DNA from: Candolleomyces eurysporus
Lineage: Eukaryota > Basidiomycota > Agaricomycetes > Agaricales > Psathyrellaceae
DNA: 64,000 nucleotides
NCBI GenBank assembly: GCA_027579435.1
Contig: JANBPK010000943.1
Span: 22,862 to 86,861 of the forward strand
Reading direction: 5' to 3'
In this document: positions 23,449 to 33,140 of the stretch, piece after piece
Layout of the letters: every line of letters starts with the position of its first letter
How positions within the stretch are numbered: the stretch's first letter is position 1
The notes under the pieces: generated by a model
Database searches by the model: none
The model's input: the letters and a program-made list of their open reading frames with translations, nothing else
What the model was told of the DNA's origin: nothing
Program-made: the position numbers and the translations under genes

Positions 23449-23852
23449 GTCAGTTTGGCTTTGGTACCTGGAACGGGTCCAGAGTAAACGATCCGATGCA
23501 AGATGGGCAGGAAGAACTCTTAAGATACGAGTAGAAAGAACAGCAATATTATACGGTCAGTTTGGCTTTGGTAGAACGAGTGCCGGGAGTCAACGGGCCG
23601 ATGCGAGAGTGGCAGGAAGAACGCTATTAGAGCCTCTCTCGTCGGCCGTTGAGAACCAAGAATGGGTAGTCCTTTGATCGGAATCTTATCTTATCTTGAA
23701 TAGCGAATGGTGTGTATATTCGACGGTCAGTTTGGCTTTGGCAGAATGATTCCAGAGTCAAAAATCCAATGTAAGAGTGTCAGGAAAAACTGTATACGAG
23801 GGACTCGAGTAGGCCGCTGATAACCAAATTTAATCAGAATCTTATCTTATCG
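23449..23852. repeat. Three degenerate direct repeats
   Basis: The 16-mer GTCAGTTTGGCTTTGG occurs at 23449, 23556 and 23726. Each copy is followed by related text (AGAGTAAACGATCCGATGCAAGATGGGCAGGAAGAAC in copy 1 form, split and mutated in the others). The latter two are also followed by GAATCTTATCTTATC (23681 and 23837). Spacing is 107 and 170 bp, so the units are unequal. No coding capacity is shared. This could be a decayed tandem array or protein-binding repeats. Confidence 0.7.
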
Positions 23853-24495
23853 CCTTCCGAGGACTACACGAGGCTCCAGTCCATCACATCAAAATGAATA
23901 TGCTTCATTCCCCCTCGCTTGGCTATTGCCTCGTTGCTGTTGCATGTTCTTGGGACACCACGCTGCATGCTCACACAGCCAAAATTCGACTTACCCACCC
24001 TCACATACGGTACGGGATGCCATGATGACCCGCCGGGGATTGCAAGCTCTGGATAGCCTTCAGTTGCCCGGAGGCGTGATGGGAAGCATGTGTGGGCACT
24101 GCGGCCAGGTCCAGTCCGAAGGGCTGGCTGACTAGTTTTCTTTATAAGAATACATGCACCTGGACCGGACAATGCATCGTGTTCTTAATCCCGCCCCGAC
24201 TTGTCCTTGCTTCACTACCACTAGCACTGGAGGCTTTGCGCTTGAGCTTGCGACCGCGATCCGAGACCCAGTGACCTCGATCGACTGACTAGCTTGTGAC
24301 GATCCCTCTTTGGTCGTCTGGGGTCTACCTAGGCTCAATTCACCGCACACGACCCACGCCGCACTAGCCTCCAGGAAACTGCGTGAAGGCTCATTCAATT
24401 GGCGTGCTGTATTGCTTGCCACCGGGCCATCTTACCACCTTTCCATCCCATCTCTACCTACCCATTGAGCCACCGACATCCTCGCTATTGTGGTC
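23853..24495. promoter_or_regulatory. Upstream region of the ferric reductase gene
   Basis: About 640 bp without a supported gene. Iron-responsive GATA elements would be expected in a reductase promoter. TTATCTTATC sequences occur nearby at 23681-23852 (WGATAR in reverse), which is suggestive but unproven. Confidence 0.3.
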
Positions 24496-26963
24496 ATGTC
24501 TTCCACCGTTTCTGCAGACACATCAGCAACATACACCGGGGCAGGTCCCTCTTCAACGACTAGTCATCCTGTACCCTCGCCGACAGGGAACACTACTATG
24601 TCAGTCCCCTTCGAAGTCCAGCTCATCAAATCCACCACACTCCTTTTCCGTGTCAACGTATTCATCTACGCACTGATCGCATTTGTCGTCGTGCTTCGCA
24701 TGCCGGGGTTTATCGGGCTGTTTGGGACGAGCGAGGAGTGGAGCAGCGGGCATTTCCTCCGATATATCGCTCCACCACGGCCACAGTTCAAGAAATCCCG
24801 GTCGACGCTGAAGAGGAAAGGGACAAAAGGAAGTGGCAGAGGTGGAGCTGGGAAAATGCAACGGAACGATTCCACAAGAACGGTTGTAGGGGACGGGAGA
24901 GAACCCAAAGATGAAATGGAAATGATCAAGGACGAGGAGGTAGTAGAGGAGATCTACGTCAGATATCCTCCCCGTCGGCACGCATCTACGCGTAAACATT
25001 ACGACGAAGACGAAGACTATGAAGGGCTATCGGCACTTCAGCCTTACTTTCCACCGACACACGTACCCTCTGTCCCTAGTTTCCTACGACCGCTCCTCTC
25101 GCTTTCCCGCCAACCACTTCCCTTCCCGCCATCATCCTCTAGGCCGTATAGTCTCAAACAATGTATCGTCGTCCTCTCATACTGCGTGATTCTATTCTAC
25201 GCGTTGATGTACAGATCAAACCCGTTCACAGACGCAACACGGTCAGGGTGGGTGTCAACGTCTCAAATCCCTTTGGTACTGGGGCTAGGCGTGAAGGGCA
25301 ACGCGCTAGGCCTCGGCGGTCTTTTGGGTGTGGGGTACGAGAGGTTGAATTGGAGTCATAGGGTCGTCGGAAGGGTTGTGGTCTTATGTGCGAATTTACA
25401 TGGGGTGTTCTATGGTCAGTCATGCCCCAACTATCGCTAATCCGATGATTCTCATCTCTTCTAGTATACAAATGGACGGCTACAGGAACGTTCACGACCG
25501 CCATCGCCCGACCCAAGAACGTGTGGGGCATGATCCTCCTCATCGCTATCAACATTCTATGGATGTTTTCAACGATTGGATGGAGGAAGGGCAAGGGGTT
25601 GGGGTATAGAGTTTTCATTTGGAGCCATGTCCTTGGGGTTATCGTGACCATACCCGCAGTGAGTCGTCTCTTTTGCATTCTGGTTGCGACGTTCTCATGG
25701 AGTCAATGTTAGATATACATGCACCAACCATCTCTCTGGCTCTACGCGCTCTCCTCCGCAGGTATATGGGGGCTCGACCGGATCATCCGAATGGCAAAGA
25801 CAAGAGTCGCCATCGCCATCCTCACTCCTTCTCCTTCGCCGACAAATCCCTCACCGACCAGGTCCGGAACTCCAGCACGCCCTGGAAGCTGCGACGTCAT
25901 CCATCTAACAATACCATCCCTTAACACGGGCTGGCGGGCGGGTCAACATGTTCGGTTGAGGGTGATCAGCCCGGGTGTGATGGGGTGGTTTGGGTCTAGC
26001 GAGGTTCATCCGTTCACCATCGCAAATGCACCTGTCTCTTCCCCCTCCTATCCCTCGGCAAGTCATCATTATAACGCCCCAGCAGGGGACGAAGGCCTAC
26101 ACCTCGTCATCAAGAAGTGCGGGTTATGGACCGGCCGACTTGCAGAGCTCGCAACATCGCCACACCACTCCTCTTACCTCTCCTCTACACTGGAAGACGG
26201 AGAAGAGCGCCTTGACACGAGAACGAGGGTGCGGGTGCTCATCGAAGGACCGTATGGAGGTCCAGGCCGGCTCGTCTTCTCGTCCTTCTCATCCGTCGTT
26301 CTGGTTTGCGGAGGATCGGGGATAACTTTCGGTTTGGGGATGTTGAGCGATCTTGTGAAGAAAGATCTGGCAGGCGAGTGCAGAGTGAAGAGTTGTGAAC
26401 TCGTATGGGTCGTGACAGGTGTGAAGGGTGGAGAGGTAGAAGGCACCATTCCTAGATTGGTCGAGCTTGCCGAGCTTGGGAGGAGACAACAGAGACGAAG
26501 AGGAGGCGGCGGAAGCAGGATGGAAGTCAAGGTGAACGTGTTCTATACGAGGGCTGTGACGAGTCAGATGTCACTTTCTGGACTCTTGGGTCGTGGTGCC
26601 GATGAGGACGAAGGGGACGTGGATGCGAAGTACTATTATAGACCCATCGCTATCCATCCAAACGTCGTCATCGCCCCAGGCCGACCGAAACTCGCCAAAT
26701 CGCTCGATTATGCTATCACCCAGGCTTGTAGCTTGTCACATGGGTCCTCAGGTGTGGAGAGCCGCATGTCAGACGACTTTAACAGGCGACATTCGAACTT
26801 GAACTTTATGGCGGGTGGACCAGGACCGAAAGGAGTAGCCGTAGGGGTTTGTGGACCTAGAGAATTGGGTGAAGATGTGGGAAGGACTGTGACAGGTGTT
26901 GATCCTGTGCGGAGAGAGAGGGTTGGTGGGATCGAAATCTATGAAGAGGTGTTTGGGCTGTGA
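24496..26963 (+). CDS. Ferric reductase / NADPH oxidase-type transmembrane protein (FRE family)
   Basis: Exons 24496-25414, 25465-25658 and 25713-26963 give 787 residues. It moves electrons from cytosolic NADPH through FAD and two hemes to extracellular ferric (or cupric) ions. The first helix is at residues 35-60 (NVFIYALIAFVVVLRM). Heme-ligand histidines occur in paired helices (WSHRVVGRVVVL and ANLHGVFY; IWSHVLGVIVTIPA and YMHQPSLWLY). The FAD-binding motif is HPFTIANAP. The NADPH side shows VLVCGGSGITFGLG and the terminal VGVCGPRELGEDV. There is an unusually long, charged cytosolic insert between helices 1 and 2 (residues 95-185: Lys/Arg-rich, then Asp/Glu-rich). The start is the first ATG after an in-frame GTG. 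Overall length fits the family. Confidence 0.9.
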
Positions 26964-28034
26964 GCACTGGATTCGGTTTCCCTCAAGCAACCAGTTGAGT
27001 ATCGCCACAATCAAACTTGGACAAAGCAGAAATAGATTTGTATTTACGTGTTCTTATTTGTATTGGGACTTTTCGTGTACTTTTCAAGGATAGTTCAATG
27101 TATTATAGAAAGACCAATCGCATCCGTTCAGTAGCCTGGGGAGGATTTGGTTCGAAAGGTGAAACAGAGCTCAGGCTCGTTGGTGACTCTTGGCTTAGTA
27201 CCGGCAAGATCGGCAAATCGGTACCACGGAAAGACTCTGAACTATAAATACTCTTTGCATGTACTTTTTCAAGTATTTCGTTAAATTTTATGCTCTCAAT
27301 CCGTTAGAATTCATCGTTCCGGCTTTGACCAAATTTCCCCGACTTTAGAGACATCTTTGGCCTTGTAATATTTGTGGTAAATTTACTGCTAAGCTACGGT
27401 GTAAATCGGCCCATGTAAATTAGCAAACCTCAAATTCGCGGAAGAGTACACGGGCTTGACATGTTTCTGCCCCATCCTACCGAATTTGGGTCCTTCTGGT
27501 TCATCCAACGTTACAGTTTCACAGTTACATACCAACGTACCATTCTACCTTCCTTTCGGCCACCCGAGTCTACCAAGGGCCGTCGAATTGTTGTGTGTTT
27601 CATCAAAATGCCTCGGTGGTATGCCCTCCATCCTGAGCCTTGTTTCCGCAAGTATGATGTGGCTCAGTCATAAGCATGTCTATGCGGTTTCACAACGCGT
27701 CCTCCTTGGACCTTTACTTGTGTTTGTGAGGCGGCACCGTGACACAGGCGCCTATATTCGAGAGTTTGCGCAACAGCCACCCGGCGCCACCAGTGGCTGT
27801 ATTGCGCACGAACATGCTCCGACACCACCGATATCATGCCTTCTTGGTGTTCGTTCGTTTTGGAGCACTGACCTTACTATGATGCGTTTCGCTGCGCAAT
27901 GCAGATTTAGCCCCATGTGATTGTTAGTCACTCGTTTCAGTTACTTGTGGTTGTTGCGCAAACTCTCTATTCTTACCTTCCACGTCCACTTCCTCCCTAA
28001 CAGACTGTTGGAAACTTCCATCGACATTCGTTCT
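26964..28034. other. Intergenic, AT-richer, no gene supported
   Basis: About 1.07 kb between the ferric reductase and the second NACHT gene. An open stretch at 27456-27920 and its continuation upstream of the NACHT start show no recognised motif and unlikely composition. It probably contains the 3' UTR of one gene and the promoter of the next. Confidence 0.35.
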
Positions 28035-30041
28035 ATGGAAGCTACGCCCCAGAACATTCACCTCTTCCACAATGCACACGGTTTCCGAATTGATCAACAA
28101 TCTATCACCGTAGTCTCTGGAAATCAGTACATCGTGAGGGACGGAGGTAAGCAAACACAAAGAGAACTCATCGTTTTTCGCGTTACCAATGCCGCGTTTT
28201 CAGACCTCACCTTTCGACTTAACCCGATTCCCGATGCCTCACATACTCGCGATCGAAAAACTTCGCCCCCCGACTCAGAGTGCTTTCCCGGGACAAGGGA
28301 AGAGATCATCCAGGAGATCACCATTTGGGCTGACGCAATGGATTTGGCGGGTTCTGCTGGCCTCTGGGATGGGGAATCAACATCTTCGGACGAAAGCATG
28401 GACTCGGTGTGTACTTTTTGCACCTGCGCTGAGGAAATTACTTCAGACGACCGCCGCGATACCGAAATCCCTCATATCTATTGGCTTCATGGTTTTGCAG
28501 GTTGCGGAAAGTCAGCCGTTTCCCTGGAGGTGGCTAGGATCTATGGAGGGTCTGGGCGGCTCCTTGCCAGCTTCTTCTTCTTCCGAGGGGCGGGCGATAG
28601 GGGCACCATGAAAAGGTTTGCCGCAACGCTGGCCAGCCAAATCGCGACTAGGCTACCTGCCATAGTGCCGTTGATCGAGACCGCAGTGAGGGAGGAGCCA
28701 GGGCTGCTGACCGGGCACGTCCCGTTGGCTACGCAGCTCGAGCTCTTGATCTTCTCTCCGCTTCAGGCTCTCATCGAAGAAGGTGTCCTCAGGAAGACCC
28801 TTGCCAAAGGGCCTTTCATCGTTGTCATCGACGGACTCGATGAGTGCGAGGACAAGCGAGGAGTAGAGGACTTCATCGATTACATACTCCGCTTCTTCGA
28901 CGAGCACCCAAGCATCCCACTCCGAATCTTCATTGCTAGTCGGGTAGAGCAACACATCCGCGAGCGTCTGGAGACTGATGGGGTTCGGCTGGGCAACCTC
29001 AACAGCCATTGGCCAGGCCAAGATATCGAGAAATTTCTGCGGGGGTCATTTCACGCTGTAATGAAGCGGGACCGCGTCATCCGAGCGTATATTGAAGCGC
29101 ACGGAGAATGGCCAACCACATCGGACCGTCTCAAATTGATAGAGCACATTGGTGGATCCTTCGTTCTCGCCTCCACGATGTTCAACTTCATCATCCATCC
29201 TGCAACGGAAGACGATCCCTTGACGCCTATGGACCGCCTCCCACTCGCCCTCCAGATGAATGGCCTTGATGGCCTGTACACACAGACACTCACCCGTTCG
29301 CGACATCTCCCTCGTTTCCGCGAGATTATCTCGACCGTCGCACTCCTTGAAGAGCCACTGCCAATCGTTGGGATAGCCAACCTTCTTGGCATCGATGTTT
29401 TCAACGTCGTTCGCGTCTTGTTGAATTTACAAGCGATTGTCCATGTCCCAGGAACCGACGCGAGGGGCAATGTGACACTTTGCCATACATCCCTGCGCGA
29501 CTTCTTCTTTACCGAGAGCCGATCTGGGTGCTTCTTTGTTCCACCCTCTTTCCATCTCTATTTGTCGTACTGTTGTTTCTGTTCCCTCTTTGAAAGGCCC
29601 AACGGGTCAGCATATGAATATGGCAAGGACCAGTATTTCCATAGTCATTGGCGATTATTCTCCGAATCCTGCGACTTCATCAATCAGATTCACGAGTTCC
29701 AGGCTTGCCAACCCCTACCTATTGATAGATTGCCCTATCAGGCTTTCCTCTCTTGTGCACTCTTCCACTCCCTCTTCTTGTATACACCCTCGATTTCGGA
29801 TGTTTTTTCGTATCTACTCATCGAAAGTAGCAAACAATTGGCGCTGGCAATGGAGCTCACTGACCGCCACATTAATAGATTCTGGAAGGGAGAACAATTG
29901 TCCATTTTCACCAGATATCGGCCAAGCCGGACGATCAAAATTCAAGTCACGGAACACGCCTACGAAACATTACAACATAACGTCCAACGCGTATCGACCG
30001 CTATCCATTCTAAAGTGCTTTTTGACTTTGACCTTCTATAG
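28035..30041 (+). CDS. NACHT-domain STAND NTPase, apparently intronless
   Basis: A single open frame of 668 codons from ATG at 28035 (MEATPQNIHLFHNAHGFRID). The frame is open upstream to 27921, but that part is Leu/Phe-rich and unlike the family. NACHT motifs: Walker A WLHGFAGCGKSAVS, a following FFFFRGAGDRG strand, Walker B IVVIDGLDECEDKRG, and RIFIASRVEQHI. It continues into the winged-helix/superhelical region with LLNLQAIVHVPG and CHTSLRDFF, the closing motif of many basidiomycete NACHT proteins. No C-terminal WD40, ankyrin or TPR repeats are present, so the sensor part is missing or very short. It is related to, but clearly diverged from, the NACHT protein at 14-16 kb. A role in self/non-self recognition is inference. 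Confidence 0.85.
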   Translation: MEATPQNIHLFHNAHGFRIDQQSITVVSGNQYIVRDGGKQTQRELIVFRVTNAAFSDLTFRLNPIPDASHTRDRKTSPPDSECFPGTREEIIQEITIWADAMDLAGSAGLWDGESTSSDESMDSVCTFCTCAEEITSDDRRDTEIPHIYWLHGFAGCGKSAVSLEVARIYGGSGRLLASFFFFRGAGDRGTMKRFAATLASQIATRLPAIVPLIETAVREEPGLLTGHVPLATQLELLIFSPLQALIEEGVLRKTLAKGPFIVVIDGLDECEDKRGVEDFIDYILRFFDEHPSIPLRIFIASRVEQHIRERLETDGVRLGNLNSHWPGQDIEKFLRGSFHAVMKRDRVIRAYIEAHGEWPTTSDRLKLIEHIGGSFVLASTMFNFIIHPATEDDPLTPMDRLPLALQMNGLDGLYTQTLTRSRHLPRFREIISTVALLEEPLPIVGIANLLGIDVFNVVRVLLNLQAIVHVPGTDARGNVTLCHTSLRDFFFTESRSGCFFVPPSFHLYLSYCCFCSLFERPNGSAYEYGKDQYFHSHWRLFSESCDFINQIHEFQACQPLPIDRLPYQAFLSCALFHSLFLYTPSISDVFSYLLIESSKQLALAMELTDRHINRFWKGEQLSIFTRYRPSRTIKIQVTEHAYETLQHNVQRVSTAIHSKVLFDFDLL

Positions 30042-30954
30042 CTCTGTATAAACTCACAATGTCTTTGTAGTTCCCTGATATTCAAAAAGGCCAGCGTTGC
30101 TCAAACGGAATGGTGGAAGAGTATACGATTGATTCAGTACGTGCGCGACCTGACCTCCAGTGATACTATGATGATAATCTTAGCTTTCAGTTTCACCTGT
30201 CAGGCAGGGATATTTTCCATGTAGGTCGTCCTCTGGAAATGACAAAAAGCCGCTGAGCGGCATTCAACAGGTGCTTAAATGGGTAGTGGCTCGTGCTCGA
30301 TTTAAGTGGGAAGAAGCAAAAATAACACCCCGACCTCCCTTGGAGCTCGCTATTTACTACCGTAGTATAGACTTCAGATGCAGCTTCGACTCTGGAATAC
30401 AACAGCCATGGCAATGACGACTAGATGGTATTCAGCATCCACATCTGCTGATCCAGAAGACGAGCTGAACCCTTCCAGATCGGCGGGGCACAATTTGGAA
30501 ATATACGGGTTTAACGCGCGCCGGGCCGCCGATGGGTGTTGGCCTGCACTCACCGTTTCCCGTCCTCGGTCAGTCGAGAAAATTCGTTGGGCATACGATG
30601 CAGCTATGTATGCCTTGATTTTTAGAAGCTTGAGACGAACAGTTATATTAGGTACCAACGCCTTGGTGCAGAGTAAGGCCGAGGAATATTACCGAGGGCC
30701 GAGAAATGGAGGGCAAAGCCGAGGCCTTGCTTGATGATGACAGTGATCTGGCAGTGCCAGTGCTCCCACATTTATTTGCAACGACCACAACGACCACGAC
30801 ACAAGCCAGGAACAGCTGGCTTATTAGCTATCTTCTGGGCTTAACGGGACGACTGATACGAACGACATCGACGGACAATTAACCCAGCGCCAAACGGGAA
30901 GCACAATCACAGTCTCGAACACGTAGCACCGACTAGTTTGGAATTCGAACGACA
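30042..30954. other. Intergenic, no gene supported
   Basis: About 910 bp. Overlapping open stretches on both strands at 30374-30734 carry no known motif. The last 200 bp should hold the promoter of the next gene; it includes a CAACGACCACAACGACCACGACACAAG repeat-like stretch at 30779. Confidence 0.35.
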
Positions 30955-31495
30955 ATGTCTGGCTCATCTGCTGCATCCATTTCCTCTACCGCCTCCAAAT
31001 CCTCCTCGTACTCGTCTTCGGTGGTATACGTACCAACGTCACCTTTACCCCCTGCAAAGCCAAACCATGATTTCACGAAAAAGCCGACAAGCATGCTGAA
31101 GATCTTGGTGTGGAGGTGGAGGATGTGGTTCGAGAGCACGTTCGTGCTTTCGATGTTGGAGCCTTGGGAGAAGATTATGATTGGTGAGTCTCTCGCTTTG
31201 CCTTTTCTCTTGTGTTCGTGTTAGTTCGTGGCTGACCTCTTCTCGTCCTCCCCTCCCCTATCTATCGCCGACCACTTCAGTCACATTCCTCCTCATCACC
31301 TCGTACTTTTTGACCTCGGCCGTTGTCAAACACCTCCCTCACCACGTCACCGTCATGAAGCGACGCGCTATGTACTACCTTGTCGGGCAGGAAGGCGATG
31401 AGAGGCTGTTGTGGCAGCTGTTGGGGTGGACTACGTCGTCTGCAACTGCTTCCTCCTCAACTTCCACCGCTGCAGGGTTGTTCCAGGAGCTATAG
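30955..31495 (+). CDS. Small activating subunit-like protein of serine palmitoyltransferase
   Basis: Exons 30955-31183 and 31281-31495 give 147 residues. After a Ser-rich N-terminus comes the signature of the ssSPT/Tsc3-like family: a basic-aromatic segment WRWRMWFESTFVLSMLEPWE that matches the mammalian SPTSSA core ending in MLEPWER. Then one membrane helix (VTFLLITSYFLTSAVVKHL) and HVTVMKRRAMYYLVG. These small ER proteins bind the serine palmitoyltransferase heterodimer and raise its activity, the first step of sphingolipid synthesis. The protein is longer than animal ssSPT because of N- and C-terminal extensions, as usual in fungi. The intron has a GTGAGT donor and a CTTCAG acceptor, phase 1. 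Confidence 0.75.
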
Positions 31496-32276
31496 GCATA
31501 GAAGGAGGAGTATGAGGATGAAATATAGCGGCGAGGTATGCGTCCGAGCAGGAAACGACAGCCCCTGACGAAATGCTAGCTCCCTCAGCTTTCAAGCTAC
31601 GGTCCCATATGCACGCTATCCACTGGGATGCACTCGATCTTCTCTTCTTACTTTGATTGGGTTTTAATGTGGATATTTCCTTTCTTACTTCTGTTCATAG
31701 GCTTGGATACTTTCTGCTTACTCATTTAGATTTATCTCCTCGGTTCTTTCAAAGTCTCCTCACCTAATGACTGTGTAGCTCTCCTCTTGGTTGGCTATCT
31801 ATTCATCCTTTATTTCTCGTCTATAGGATACCATACGACCGATTTAATGACCGAATATTAGTACACGGTGCGCTCTCTCTCCAACTAGATATCAATGGGA
31901 GGGAAATACTGATCTAGGGAGATCGAATATGCGGTATCGCGTCACGCAAATCTTTTGGAAAGGATTCGATGTTCGACATTGTTATCTTCCTGCATAGGAA
32001 AGACTTGGTTATGGCGGATTGAAGTCGACGAGGGCTTTCGTTGAATTGTTCAAAGGTCGGAACTCGGAGCGGAAAGGCTGCACGGTCATTGGCCCGGCAT
32101 TTATATTTAGCATCCATCAAATCAATAATATTACAGCTAACTGCAAAACGATAGATCACAGTTTCTTCCGTTTTTGATATTTGTTTAGTTGTGGAGCAGT
32201 GGCGCATCCAACCAAACGCTCAAATAGGGCGTAGAGAACATGGAATGGCTGTCTGTTGACCTGGTCATTAGAATGT
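31496..32276. other. Gene-free stretch with a repeated relic at 31914-32207
   Basis: The 3' flank of the ssSPT-like gene, then an open minus-strand stretch (32207-31914) reading KQISKTEETVIYRFAVS. A related sequence lies in opposite orientation at 33066-33140 (KQISKAKENEIWSIVLQLAV in the plus strand). The two probably derive from one repeated or duplicated sequence that was disrupted by transposons. No function can be assigned. Confidence 0.4.
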
Positions 32277-32278
32277 TA

Positions 32279-32581
32279 CAGTCGTTTGCAAAATAAACTG
32301 CAGTACTGNTTTTTTTTTTTGCGAGCAGTTGTGACCAAGTGATGCGTAATGTCACGGTGGGCACGGGGTAGGGTTAATTGTTCCAACTGTTGAATTTGGT
32401 TACCCACCGTTGCCGACACCATTTGCTGGCTGCTCGCTTCCCGTCCCTACCTCCCTGAGGCAGCGAACCACCACAAACATGACGTAGTTCAACCAGATCT
32501 ACTAAATTTAGCAGTGTGACTGTTGGTCACAACTGCACGGAAAAAAAAAAACGATACTGCAGTTTATTTTGCAAACGACTG
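32279..32581. mobile_element. 303-bp Tc1/mariner-type MITE
   Basis: The ends are inverted: CAGTCGTTTGCAAAATAAAC at 32279 and its complement ending CAAACGACTG at 32581. The terminal inverted repeats extend about 55 bp through a T/A homopolymer (n at 32309) to AGTTGTGACCAA. Both ends are flanked by TA (32277-32278 and 32582-32583), the target duplication of the Tc1/mariner/pogo superfamily. No coding capacity exists. A related autonomous partner is not evident, since the TIR differs beyond CAGTC from that of the 3.45-kb transposon next to it. Confidence 0.85.
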
Positions 32582-32583
32582 TA

Positions 32584-33011
32584 TGTTGAACTTATGTGAA
32601 ATAGACGCCTGTTCCATGGCGCTTATTACATAAACCTCTATAAATAGTATTACACAGTATATTCGGTATATAGTAGGTCTAGTAGTATTCTAGGTTCAGC
32701 TTCTGGAGCAAGGCATCATAATGGTGTTATTATGACACCTTAAGCACGCAATGCTCAGTCATCCAATGTGCACAGACCACTAGGTGACTTTGTGTGACAT
32801 TACAGTCACATATTTGAGTAGTATATAAACCATGTAGTTTAGTACGAATAAAGCTCGAAGCACTTTCTATAAGCAAAGTCAGTAGTACATCCCTCAAGCA
32901 TCACCCAGTAGTCGATCCTAGTACAACGGTATGTCTCAACAACATACTCTCCCTACTTGTAGCTGCGTGACACAAGGACTCGCATTACCATGCGAGAAAT
33001 GCTGTCTAACA
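32584..33011 (+). mobile_element. Solo LTR of the copia family found at 53964
   Basis: 428 bp beginning TGTTGAACTTATG and ending TGTCTAACA, clearly homologous over its full length to the two 429-bp LTRs of the intact copia element. It is flanked by a 5-bp target duplication CTGTA (32579-32583 and 33012-33016). It is inserted exactly at the right edge of the MITE, so the MITE is older. The TATATAAA box, AATAAA signal and GTATGT start/donor site are conserved. It arose by recombination between the two LTRs of a former full-length copy. Confidence 0.93.
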
Positions 33012-33140
33012 CTGTAAACGGTCAGTTCGCCGAATTCGGTAAGGCACGCGGACCATGTTTGTTTGTACAGCTCCAAAACTAAACAAATATCAAAAGCAAA
33101 AGAAAATGAGATCTGGTCTATTGTTTTGCAGTTAGCTGTA

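Noticed and set aside
27456..28034. Possible gene or N-terminal extension before the second NACHT gene
   Set aside because: No motif, odd composition, and NACHT family members start close to the ATG at 28035.
11028..31495. Sphingolipid gene cluster (ISC1-type gene plus ssSPT-like gene)
   Set aside because: The two genes are 18 kb apart with unrelated genes between them; proximity is likely chance.
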